Made by a program: the position numbers and the translations under genes. 64,000 bases of DNA. It comes from Marinoscillum sp040222955 (lineage in GTDB: Bacteria; Bacteroidota; Bacteroidia; Cytophagales; Cyclobacteriaceae). Positions 46,528-54,949 of the stretch are shown here, piece by piece; within the stretch, counting starts at the first letter, position 1, and each line of letters begins with the position of its first letter. Below the pieces are notes generated by a model, which was given only the letters and a program-made list of their open reading frames with translations, made no database searches and was not told where the DNA came from. The stretch spans positions 1 through 64,000 of the forward strand of contig NZ_JAVKCA010000016.1 in NCBI RefSeq assembly GCF_040222955.1, given 5' to 3'.

Positions 46528-46558
46528 CAAAAATAACGGATCAATCCAATCTACCAAA
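46528..46558 (-). promoter_or_regulatory. Promoter of tRNA-Ser
   Basis: TTTG (46558-46555), a 19-bp spacer and TATTTTTG (46535-46528) give an exact match to the Bacteroidota consensus TTTG-N19-TAnnTTTG. The transcript start would be about 95 nt before the mature tRNA. Confidence 0.65.
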
Positions 46559-46708
46559 TGCAGCGAGGAGAATTTTGTTTCTTTTTTATTTCCACCGTGT
46601 CTTCCGGTCATTCAATTACAAAAAACATCATTGAAAACAGACCCGACAGAATGTATAAATCTTAAAAAAGAAGTTGAGATGGGGTTGCTCAACTCAGCAC
46701 CAGACAGA

Positions 46709-47491
46709 TTAAGGCCTTACCCATTGATACCCAATTCCTATGCTGAATTGGGAATAACTAAACTTCCCTCCATCTTCAGAAACATTGATTTCATTCGGTC
46801 CGTGGTGGTTGGACTCCAAAAGCAGCTCGGCTTTGGCAACGAAATTACTACTGAGGTAATACCGGGCCCTCAAGCGCGACCTCCACCCTACTCCATGAAA
46901 GGTGCGGCCATTTTGCTTGGCAGACTCTGAGTTATAGACCAGATGAGAAGTCAGATCCAAATCCACCAACAGCCGATCATCCATATTGTACTCATAAGCA
47001 CCACCCAGCAGCACTCCCATTCCCATAACCTGAGCGATCTGATCTCCACTTTCCAGGTTGCCTTCTTCGGCATTTTGAGCTAGCTGATTGCCAACAAAGT
47101 CAATTCCCCAGGCAAAGCCTATGCTGTGTGTTTCATCAGCAATATCAACCAGATAATGCCTTGAAATGAAGTTGCAGATGTTGATATTGGAAATATAGAG
47201 ACTGTCATCACTCGCCAGTTTATTACCATTGCCAAATAGTGCCGAAAATATACCGGGAAAGTCAAGCTCCCAGTTACCACCACCCTTACCGCTACCGTAA
47301 GTACTTAGATACATCACTTCGGGGTAGATCACCGTTGCATTTACCTTCTCATAGTTATCCAGGGTCCAGGCATTGTTTTCCACATTAAGCTGGACGAAAA
47401 CATGATTGCCATCTTGTGCATGAGCCACGAACACTCCAAAGAACAGTGTCGTAAGAAGGATCAATTGCTTAACCTTATCCATGATCGTCAT
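46709..47491 (-). CDS. Putative outer-membrane beta-barrel protein
   Basis: A 260-residue protein with a signal peptide (cleaved near VAHAQ). It shows alternating-hydrophobic strands and a typical barrel end (FSIGIGYQWVRP). The start overlaps the upstream stop by 4 bp (ATGA), so both are co-translated. No family was recognised; function is unknown. Confidence 0.65.
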   Translation of the reverse strand: MTIMDKVKQLILLTTLFFGVFVAHAQDGNHVFVQLNVENNAWTLDNYEKVNATVIYPEVMYLSTYGSGKGGGNWELDFPGIFSALFGNGNKLASDDSLYISNINICNFISRHYLVDIADETHSIGFAWGIDFVGNQLAQNAEEGNLESGDQIAQVMGMGVLLGGAYEYNMDDRLLVDLDLTSHLVYNSESAKQNGRTFHGVGWRSRLRARYYLSSNFVAKAELLLESNHHGPNEINVSEDGGKFSYSQFSIGIGYQWVRP

Positions 47492-48498
47492 TTGGCGGAA
47501 ACCAAATTGTAGTACTCAATCAGGTCATCAAAAAACTTGTTGGTCACGTCCATGACCGCTGCACCATATTTTTCAGGGGTGGTGGTGACTTCAAAAGTCG
47601 ATACATACTCGATTTTGTTGTTGGCACGATTGGCCAATACCTCCGGCAGATCACCTTTAAAGGCTTCCACTTTGGTGGCATAATTTATCTCTGACTGTAA
47701 ATACTCCGGGTCTTCAGTCATATAGGACATGCTGAAAGTATACAACTGCTCTGATTGTGCATTGAACTGAGTAAATCCAATATTCGTCGCTTGCTCCCAG
47801 GCATTCTGACTTTGCATATTGGGAATAATTCTTACAACAGGGAGTATGTTCTGCTCTGCAGATTCGCTATAATAGATCCAATCTCCCTTGCGTGTCACAC
47901 TGGTACTGGCCTCGGAAACTGCATCAGCGAAATCTATGTAGATGGTCAGCATACCATTATTTGAATCAAGTTCTTTGGCGATTTTCTTACCATCCGGAAT
48001 GATCTGAATGACCTTATTCCACACAGGCGTACCATCATAGCTGACCGCATATCCCAAACCCTGAGACTTGGAATACACCTCACGTTCCATGGCCATTTCC
48101 TTGATTTTTTTCGTATTGGGCGACCCTTCAAAAGAACCCCAGGTAATTATCTCTATACCCGCCTCTTCGTTCATTCTTTGCATAAAATTTCTGGCGACCT
48201 GATCCGTAATGGCTTGCAGGTCGTCCTCACTTACTCCTTTCAATATTCCATAGGCTCCACTTGATGACTTCACTTTTACATAGTCATTTTTGTCCATGGA
48301 TTTGGCCACTTTGGCAGTGGTCAGTTTATAGACTATATGAAATCTCACCATGGACCATTTGTCCTTGTCGTAGAATTTCTTGTGCTTAGAAAAAGTGGCA
48401 TAGCGTTTCTCCAGTTCCTTCACACGCTCTTTATCCTGAGCAGTAACAGACCACATGAATGACCCGATCATAAGGCAGATTAACATTCGAAGTTTCAT
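47488..48498 (-). CDS. Secreted protein of unknown function
   Basis: A 336-residue protein with a signal peptide (cleaved near WSVTAQ). Basic and mixed-charge helices come first (ERVKELEKRYATFSKHKKFYDKDKW), followed by alternating strands and helices. No known domain is visible. It is the first gene of a two-gene operon with the barrel protein and is divergent from the 48744 gene across a region with large inverted arms. Confidence 0.65.
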   Translation of the reverse strand: MKLRMLICLMIGSFMWSVTAQDKERVKELEKRYATFSKHKKFYDKDKWSMVRFHIVYKLTTAKVAKSMDKNDYVKVKSSSGAYGILKGVSEDDLQAITDQVARNFMQRMNEEAGIEIITWGSFEGSPNTKKIKEMAMEREVYSKSQGLGYAVSYDGTPVWNKVIQIIPDGKKIAKELDSNNGMLTIYIDFADAVSEASTSVTRKGDWIYYSESAEQNILPVVRIIPNMQSQNAWEQATNIGFTQFNAQSEQLYTFSMSYMTEDPEYLQSEINYATKVEAFKGDLPEVLANRANNKIEYVSTFEVTTTPEKYGAAVMDVTNKFFDDLIEYYNLVSAK

Positions 48499-48624
48499 TT
48501 CTTTATTAGTTAATTGAAAATTAGGTTAGCGGTGACCCTTGACTTACCACATCCAGGATATCATGATACAATCGCTCACAGCAAAGGATTCACACATCAA
48601 AGATCCGTCAGGGTCAAGCACCCT

Positions 48625-48700
48625 TCAATAACCCATATGGAGTATTTACCATTGGAAAATGCTCCTGCCCACTCCAGATATTATCCATATGGGTTATTGA
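48625..48700. promoter_or_regulatory. Perfect 17-bp inverted repeat arms in a divergent promoter region
   Basis: TCAATAACCCATATGGA at 48625-48641 reappears as its reverse complement at 48684-48700, with 42 bp between. Each arm carries the small palindrome CCATATGG. The pair lies between divergent envelope-protein genes, so it may be two opposed sites for one regulator or a large stem. Confidence 0.65.
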
Positions 48701-48743
48701 TCAATCGTTCAGGCAGGTCGAATTTTATTCTTAAAAAAATTTC

Positions 48744-49655
48744 ATGAAAAATTTATTCACCGCCGCCATCATTGGGCTCACTGTCACCTTTGCAACCGCC
48801 CAACAAGTCAACTACGAAAAAGTAAGTGAGGAACCTGCTTTCAACCAGGTTTCGATTATGCCCTACTTCAATGTGTACTCTTCATTGGCAAAAACACTCG
48901 GTGCCATAAGTGTTGGGGGTGAAGCGCACGTAAGATTATTACCGATTCATCTCAGGGCGCACTTCGATTACGCCCTCATCAATGCGTCTATTACTGACGC
49001 CAATTTTGAAGCACCTACGACCATGGAACTCGGAGGTGAATTCCCATTAGTCACTGGAAGTGTGGCGAAAAAAAGAACGTTTCCTCTTAAGTCTGTAGGC
49101 TACCACAACACCTTCATCAAGGTGCCATTTACCTTCGAAAAATCGATTTTGGCAAGAGGGGGACTGATGCGATACACGGGCAATTTCCAATATGGATCAC
49201 CAGCGACAGTCAATGAGGTGGAAGCGCAAACTTTTCATTCCGGAAATTTCTCAACTGCAGGATTTTACCTCGGACTGACCAGCATGCAGCGATCCAGCCT
49301 GGTCATGAAAGTTTCCAGTACTACAGAGAATTATGGAGAACTAAAAAAATTGAGGTATTTCCAGCTCTATGCCGATGTTCTGGTGGGCGTAACGATGAAT
49401 CTGGGAACATTTATAGACCATGCAGGCCATTATGGCCCCTCCGGTACAGAATATGACTTCAAGGGAGACAGTGAGATCAAAACGCCAAACATTGGACTGA
49501 GATTTGGGACTTATTATATGCTCATGAATTCCGGTCTGAACAATAACAACGGGCAGTTCATCAAGTTTGAGATTGGATCACGGCCGGCGCCTGAGGGAGA
49601 AAATCTCTGGATGATGGTGGGATATGGTCTGATGTTTAATGTGGCTAAGAAATAA
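48744..49655 (+). CDS. Secreted or outer-membrane protein of unknown function
   Basis: A 303-residue protein with a signal peptide (cleaved near TFATAQ). Amphipathic strands with regular Tyr/Phe ends and a final MMVGYGLMFNVAKK suggest a beta-barrel. Several segments (FNQVSIMPYFNVYSSLAKTL, LPIHLRAHFDYALI) recall the periplasmic or outer-membrane proteins of envelope operons, but I recognise no family. Confidence 0.6.
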   Translation: MKNLFTAAIIGLTVTFATAQQVNYEKVSEEPAFNQVSIMPYFNVYSSLAKTLGAISVGGEAHVRLLPIHLRAHFDYALINASITDANFEAPTTMELGGEFPLVTGSVAKKRTFPLKSVGYHNTFIKVPFTFEKSILARGGLMRYTGNFQYGSPATVNEVEAQTFHSGNFSTAGFYLGLTSMQRSSLVMKVSSTTENYGELKKLRYFQLYADVLVGVTMNLGTFIDHAGHYGPSGTEYDFKGDSEIKTPNIGLRFGTYYMLMNSGLNNNNGQFIKFEIGSRPAPEGENLWMMVGYGLMFNVAKK

Positions 49656-49661
49656 ACATAT

Positions 49662-49686
49662 ACCCGAAATCTTTCCGGTTTCGGGT
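49662..49686. terminator. Bidirectional hairpin between convergent genes
   Basis: ACCCGAAA / TTTCGGGT arms with a 9-nt loop lie between the 48744 gene and the NarL-type regulator. Confidence 0.6.
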
Positions 49687-49703
49687 GTTGGTAACTTAAC
49701 TGG

Positions 49704-50360
49704 TCACACCCACTGATTCTCTACCGCTATGCGCACGGCTTCCGCTCGGGAGTGCACATGCAGCTTGTCATAAAGATTGGAGATGTGTTTTTTCACAGTA
49801 TTTGGGCTTATGAATAAAGACTCAGAAATTTTGAGATAGTCCTCACCGTCAGCCAGATGCTCCAGCGTTTCCATCTCACGCTTAGACAATCCAAAGTCCG
49901 AGGGCGGTTTTTGTGGCAACTTCTGATTGTTTTGAAAGCGAATCAGGTTGAGGGCCTTGGCGGCAATCAGGGATGACATGGAAGCTCCTCCATCGAGCAC
50001 ATTTTCTACCGCCTCTAAAATTCGCACAGGGGTCTCTTCCTTAAGTATGTAACCCGAAGCCCCTGCTAGTATTGAATAAAACACCTTTTTATCTTCGTCA
50101 AACACCGAAAGCATGAGAATTTTAATGTTTGGATAGCGTGCCTTCACTTCCTTGGTAGCGGTGATTCCGTCCATCTCTGGCATCTGCACATCCATCAGAA
50201 TTAGATCAGGCTGGGTAGTCTTCAACTGGTTTAGCAGGTCTACACCATTTTTTGCAATCAAAACAATTTTGATGTGACTGAACAACGAGAAATTATTGAC
50301 CATTTGATTGGCCAAATGTGCATTATCGTCAACTATCCCAAGCTTTATGCTTTCCATCAT
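49704..50360 (-). CDS. NarL/LuxR-type response regulator
   Basis: A 218-residue protein: a receiver domain with D57 (LILMDVQMPEMDG), a linker, and a GerE/LuxR HTH (LSKREMETLEHLADGEDYLKISESLFISPNTVKKHISNLY, shown in part). It lies 34 bp after the sensor kinase gene on the same strand and is its probable partner. Its targets are unknown; the divergent promoter with inverted arms 1 kb away is one candidate. Confidence 0.93.
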   Translation of the reverse strand: MMESIKLGIVDDNAHLANQMVNNFSLFSHIKIVLIAKNGVDLLNQLKTTQPDLILMDVQMPEMDGITATKEVKARYPNIKILMLSVFDEDKKVFYSILAGASGYILKEETPVRILEAVENVLDGGASMSSLIAAKALNLIRFQNNQKLPQKPPSDFGLSKREMETLEHLADGEDYLKISESLFISPNTVKKHISNLYDKLHVHSRAEAVRIAVENQWV

Positions 50361-50394
50361 GTTAAATAGCAGATTTTTAGCGCGGCATTCAATA

Positions 50395-53346
50395 CTACGT
50401 ATGGGTTATTTTAGAGGTGATCAGGATTTTGGTCCCCGCCCCATCGGAAATCAAAGAAAATTCGGCGTTGAGCTCGTCCGCTCTCTTTTTAAGATTCTGC
50501 AAGCCGTAATGCCCCTCCTGTTCACCCACGACACCCATATCAAACCCCTTTCCATCATCCATCACACTTAACACCAGTTTATAGCTGTCAATATTGAGCG
50601 AAATTTCCAGATGACTAGCCTCGGCGTGTTTCAAAGCATTGCTTACCGCTTCCTGTATCACCCTGAAGGTATTGAGGGCAATGGTGGCGTTCACTTTATT
50701 TTCGACACTTGTAAATAGGAATTTGTAACTGGTTCGCTGATCGGTAAAGCACAATTTGAGGTAGTCATCTATCTTCAATTTTAGACTGGTGGCGGAGACT
50801 TGCTCCTCATTGAGCGCCCAGATGGTTTCTCTCAGCATCTTCATTCCGGATCTTGCAAAGTCACTTAATTTACCCAAATAGGCTTTTTTGTCCGTCACAT
50901 GTGCTCCTTCCCAACCGAGATATAGAAAATCAAGTCTGGAAATGATGTAGGCAAAATGAGTGCCCACACTGTCATGCAAATCCCGGCTAATGCGCTCGCG
51001 TTCCTGCTGGATTTTCTCTCGTGTTTCCAGCTCTGCCAGGCGCAGTTTTAGTTTCCGCCTGGACAAATAATATACCAATCCTGTACCGAGACCAAGTCCC
51101 GTCAATAACATCAACAATACAAACCACCAGGTGAGCCAGAAGGGCGGGTGCACCACAATTACCAGGGCTCTGGTAATGGGTTGAAAGAGCCCCTTCCCAC
51201 TACACGCTTTTACCTTGAACTCATAGCTACCAAACGGCAATGACGAGTAGGTGACCATTCTTGATTGCGGACTTACATCCACCCATTCTTCATCAAAGCC
51301 CTCCAGCGTGTATTTATAGGTAACATCGTGTGGATCGTCATATTTGAGGGCAGCAAATCCGAGAGAGAACACCCGGTCTCCGTAGTACAAATCAATTTGC
51401 TTGAGCCCATCCAGAGAATGATCCAGCACCCGGTCATAGTTAATCAGGAGTCTCTCCCATTTTAATATGGGCTGGCTAAACAAGGTGTCCACTCTATTAG
51501 GATTAAACACCAGTAAACCGTCTACTGTCCCGAAACCCAGTCTGCCATCAGCAAAGTGATAACTTGCACCTAAAGCAAAATCCTGACTTCTTAGCCCATT
51601 GGAATTGGAGTAATTCTTAAAGGTTTGGGATTTGGTATCAAACATACTCAACCCACCATTGGATACCATCCACAGTCTATCCTGATCATCTACCTCCATC
51701 GCATGTATGACATTATTGCTCAGTCCGTTCTTTTCTGTGAAGTGAGTGAAGGTAGAGTCTGCATTGAGCCGGCTAATGCCCCCACCATAGGTACCTACCC
51801 AAATCGTCCCTCTGCTATCTTCCAGAACAGTCGAACTGAAAGAAAAATTAGGGCTTCGCGGGTCTCCTTTGGTGTGGGCTATATGCACATACTGCCCCGT
51901 GGGTTTGACATAACCAACTCCATCTTGCAGTCCTACCCATATGTTGCCCGCCCTATCTTCAAATAAATCCATCACGTACAAGAAAGACTTTGACTGTTCT
52001 TCAACAGAGTGAATGGTTCCATTAGGACTGACCATGACGAGATCAGCATGCGAAGCGACCCAAAAATTTCCCTGACGATCGAGCCGAAATCCCGTGATCG
52101 ACGAATGCTGATCAAGCACTTTAGTATAGGCCTCGAGCTTCAGCTGATTGTACGCCTGTGAATAAATCTCCCCATTGGCTGTGCCAACCCATAAAGTGCC
52201 CAACGAATCCACATAGATAGCTGTCACTTTCTGGCCCTTGAGCAAGTGCCGGACTACTGTCCGTGTCGCCGTATCTATCACATAAATACCGTTTTGAGTG
52301 GCTTGATAGGCATACGCCCCTTGCTCCGCATATCCCCAGACAATGTGCCCATTAGAGTTCAGGTACTGAAATTGAGCCCACTTCGGATCATAAATAAAAA
52401 CACCTCTATTAGCTGTGCCCATCCAATATTGGCCAAAACAGTCTTTGGTCAGGTCATGAATGGTGGTGTTTTGAAATGAAGGATTGGTACTCACTTTACT
52501 GGTCTTCTCAGCATACACATCATAGCTGTACAAACCTGTCTTGGTGCCTACCCAATAGTCCTCATTGGCAGGCACAAAACACATAGCCGAAAAACCGGTA
52601 TTTATGCTCTTGATTTTCCCCTTCAATTGATGGATTGAAATAATCTTATCTACTCCAGGCAAGAGTAAAACGCTATCTCCCACCGGCTGATAATCCCAGG
52701 ATTGTGCACCTACCCCATCCATGTCTGTCTCCGAACCACGAAGGCCATACCCCGGGATCAGAATATTTCCTTTGCTCAGGACAATAAGCCCTGAATCGCC
52801 CACAACATATTGATAAATGTATTCCTGAGCGAGATGAATTTGTTCAGAATATTCCTGAAGGGAGTTATTCGCCTTTGTTAACGTGACATTCATTGGCATT
52901 CTGGAGATACTATTTACTGTATCTGTATTCTTCCAATAAACAAATCCATCGTGCTTGCGCAGATGATATTTCTGCACTATTCTTCCCGGTATGGTATCAA
53001 TCAGTTTGTGAAAGCGGCGATTTTCTATGTCAAAAACGTGAATGCCCGCACGCGTAGACAACCAAAGGCGATACTGATCATCCTCAAGCATTTGAATAAT
53101 GAAATTGTCCGCCAGAGAAAAGGAGTCCTCAACGTCGGGACGAAAAATCTCAAATTCATAACCATTGTATCTGTTGAGGCCGTCCTGGGTGGCCAGCCAG
53201 ATGTAGCCGCGCGAATCCTGAAGTATCTGATTGACTGAATTTTGTGAGAGTCCGTCAGCTGTTGACAGTGATCGAAATTTAATCACGTCCTGGCCCATTG
53301 TAGAGAAAGCAAGAACCATTAGGCTTACGGCGAATACTTTTTTCAA
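50395..53346 (-). CDS. Reg_prop/Y_Y_Y sensor histidine kinase (HisKA_3 type)
   Basis: A 983-residue protein. The start is TTG at 53346: the signal peptide KKVFAVSLMVLAFSTMGQ follows at once and no nearby ATG would keep it. The periplasmic part holds many Reg_prop repeats (GLNRYNG, LWVGTANG, IWVGTYGGGI) and a Y_Y_Y domain. After one membrane helix (WFVLLMLLTGLGLGTGLVYY) comes HisKA_3 with His791 (RDLHDSVGTHFAY) and HATPase_c (EAVSNALKHAE, DDGKGFD, YGLQNLKKR). It forms a pair with the NarL regulator. The signal is unknown. Confidence 0.93.
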   Translation of the reverse strand: MKKVFAVSLMVLAFSTMGQDVIKFRSLSTADGLSQNSVNQILQDSRGYIWLATQDGLNRYNGYEFEIFRPDVEDSFSLADNFIIQMLEDDQYRLWLSTRAGIHVFDIENRRFHKLIDTIPGRIVQKYHLRKHDGFVYWKNTDTVNSISRMPMNVTLTKANNSLQEYSEQIHLAQEYIYQYVVGDSGLIVLSKGNILIPGYGLRGSETDMDGVGAQSWDYQPVGDSVLLLPGVDKIISIHQLKGKIKSINTGFSAMCFVPANEDYWVGTKTGLYSYDVYAEKTSKVSTNPSFQNTTIHDLTKDCFGQYWMGTANRGVFIYDPKWAQFQYLNSNGHIVWGYAEQGAYAYQATQNGIYVIDTATRTVVRHLLKGQKVTAIYVDSLGTLWVGTANGEIYSQAYNQLKLEAYTKVLDQHSSITGFRLDRQGNFWVASHADLVMVSPNGTIHSVEEQSKSFLYVMDLFEDRAGNIWVGLQDGVGYVKPTGQYVHIAHTKGDPRSPNFSFSSTVLEDSRGTIWVGTYGGGISRLNADSTFTHFTEKNGLSNNVIHAMEVDDQDRLWMVSNGGLSMFDTKSQTFKNYSNSNGLRSQDFALGASYHFADGRLGFGTVDGLLVFNPNRVDTLFSQPILKWERLLINYDRVLDHSLDGLKQIDLYYGDRVFSLGFAALKYDDPHDVTYKYTLEGFDEEWVDVSPQSRMVTYSSLPFGSYEFKVKACSGKGLFQPITRALVIVVHPPFWLTWWFVLLMLLTGLGLGTGLVYYLSRRKLKLRLAELETREKIQQERERISRDLHDSVGTHFAYIISRLDFLYLGWEGAHVTDKKAYLGKLSDFARSGMKMLRETIWALNEEQVSATSLKLKIDDYLKLCFTDQRTSYKFLFTSVENKVNATIALNTFRVIQEAVSNALKHAEASHLEISLNIDSYKLVLSVMDDGKGFDMGVVGEQEGHYGLQNLKKRADELNAEFSLISDGAGTKILITSKITHT

Positions 53347-53463
53347 GAAAAGGCGATTTTATGGAAGATAAGCCACTTTTCGGTGAGGTCAAAACCACAC
53401 TTCGAAATGTTCCTTTTGGCGCTGTAGGGAAATGACCTTTCAGGCGAGAAGATTAAGGATCCA

Positions 53464-53851
53464 AACACACCTCCCGGCCCTTCTCAAGACGGATCCTGTT
53501 TTGGCCTGGTTTGCTGTATTAAAAAGACACACCCCCAGCCCCTCTCAAGAGGGGAGCAGATATCTAGAAAATTTCACTTCCCTTTTTCATTCAGGATACA
53601 GCACATCAGTCAGTATCGAAATATTATAAGAAGTCAATATTTGGTAATCCCCCTTTTTGTGTTGAATCGTTCCCCTCTCAAGAGGAGAGCAGATTGTGCC
53701 CGCATTGTGTGATAAATAAACACACCCCCGGCCCCTCTCAAAAGGGGAGATTTGTCCCAATATCAGTCAGTATCGAAAAATTATAAGTCTCAGTCAAATA
53801 TGCGGTAATCATCCTTTTTTAAATTAAATCATTCCCCTCTCAAGAGGGGAG
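53464..53851 (+). repeat. Cluster of REP-like hairpin repeats
   Basis: Five copies of the unit around CCCCTCT-CA-AGAGGGG lie in 390 bp. The copies at 53464 (degenerate), 53527 and 53720 are preceded by ACACACCCCC[AG]G. The copies at 53669 and 53832 are preceded by a second shared block that starts ATCAGTCAGTATCGAA (53605 and 53762). The two kinds alternate, so this is a composite tandem array. It occupies the 517-bp space between the sensor kinase and the oxidoreductase; no coding sequence is seen. Confidence 0.75.
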
Positions 53852-53863
53852 TTTAGCATGCTC

Positions 53864-54910
53864 TTACTCCAAATCCACCACTTTCCCGCTTTCGGCACTT
53901 TCAAATGCCGCATCGATAATGCGCATGACATTCACACCGTCCTGCGCGGTGACTGGCTCAGGATGATCTGCGATCAGGGATTGGTACACCGCTTCATAGT
54001 ATTCTTTATAGTCGCCTGGGCTGGTTTGAATTTTCTCCCGGATCACTTTGCCTTCCACTTCAGTGTGTAGCAGTCCCTGCTCTGTTTTCGGCTCCACCCC
54101 AAATTGTGGATCACTGGGTTTCATGCCCGCCTTCAGTTGATCCTCCTGTACGTCAGCCCTTGATTTCAGAAAGGTGCCTTTTGTTCCAAAAAAGGCAAAC
54201 GAAGGGGTGGGCTCGCGGAAAAAGTAGCCACCCTTGACATGAACGCGCATTTTGTCGTATTTCAACAAAATATCGAAATAGTCATCCACCTCAGAATGCT
54301 GCCGGGTAATGGCAATATCTGCAAAGACGGATCGTGGCATTCCAAACAGGCACAGCGCCTGATCAATGACATGGGCTCCCAGATCTTTAATGATTCCTGC
54401 TCCAGCACTTGGCTTTTCTTTATGCGTTTTTGCGCTCAACTCGGGTGTATATCGCGCAAAGGCAATGCTCGCCTCCACAATCTCTCCAAGCAAACCCTGC
54501 CGAACCACCTGCTGTACTGTCTTGAAGTCGCTGTCCCAGCGTCTGTTCTGAAATACCGCCAGCTTCAACCCCAAACGCCCAGCCAATGCCTTTAGCTCCT
54601 CAGCTTCTGAGGTGCGCCCTACGAATGCTTTTTCCACGATAACGTGTTTACCTGCCTTCAGAGCAGCTTTAGCGTATTCGTAATGCGTATAGGTGGGCGT
54701 ATTCACCACCACCAGTTCCACCCGATCATCAGTCAGAACCGCTTCCATGCTGTCATAACTCTGCACACCGGGGTACTGATTGGCAATGGCTTTGGTGCTG
54801 CGTTCCCATGAACCCAACAGCGTAAAACCGGGATGCAAATGGAGAAACGGAGCGTGAAAAACCTTTCCGGACATGCCGAACGATAGCAGCGCAGCATTGA
54901 TATTTCGCAT
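53864..54910 (-). CDS. Gfo/Idh/MocA family oxidoreductase
   Basis: A 348-residue NAD(P)-dependent sugar or inositol dehydrogenase. It has the Rossmann start LLSFGMSGKVFHAPFL and the conserved VIVEKAF, where most relatives have EKP. A C-terminal substrate domain carries IKDLGAHVIDQALCLFG. It is 39 bp downstream of the GH2 gene, so it probably processes the sugar released by that enzyme or its glucuronic acid product. Substrate inference rests on the operon only. Confidence 0.9.
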   Translation of the reverse strand: MRNINAALLSFGMSGKVFHAPFLHLHPGFTLLGSWERSTKAIANQYPGVQSYDSMEAVLTDDRVELVVVNTPTYTHYEYAKAALKAGKHVIVEKAFVGRTSEAEELKALAGRLGLKLAVFQNRRWDSDFKTVQQVVRQGLLGEIVEASIAFARYTPELSAKTHKEKPSAGAGIIKDLGAHVIDQALCLFGMPRSVFADIAITRQHSEVDDYFDILLKYDKMRVHVKGGYFFREPTPSFAFFGTKGTFLKSRADVQEDQLKAGMKPSDPQFGVEPKTEQGLLHTEVEGKVIREKIQTSPGDYKEYYEAVYQSLIADHPEPVTAQDGVNVMRIIDAAFESAESGKVVDLE

Positions 54911-54949
54911 AGTTACAAGTGTTTTTTCGAGTTAAAACAGCAATATAAC

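Noticed and set aside
46274..46930. A 218-residue plus-strand open frame
   Set aside because: It runs antisense through the tRNA-Ser gene and into the barrel protein gene; no protein signature.
53464..53851. Possible CRISPR array in the repeat cluster
   Set aside because: The units are palindromic, irregularly spaced and of two kinds, with no cas genes; they fit REP-like repeats better.
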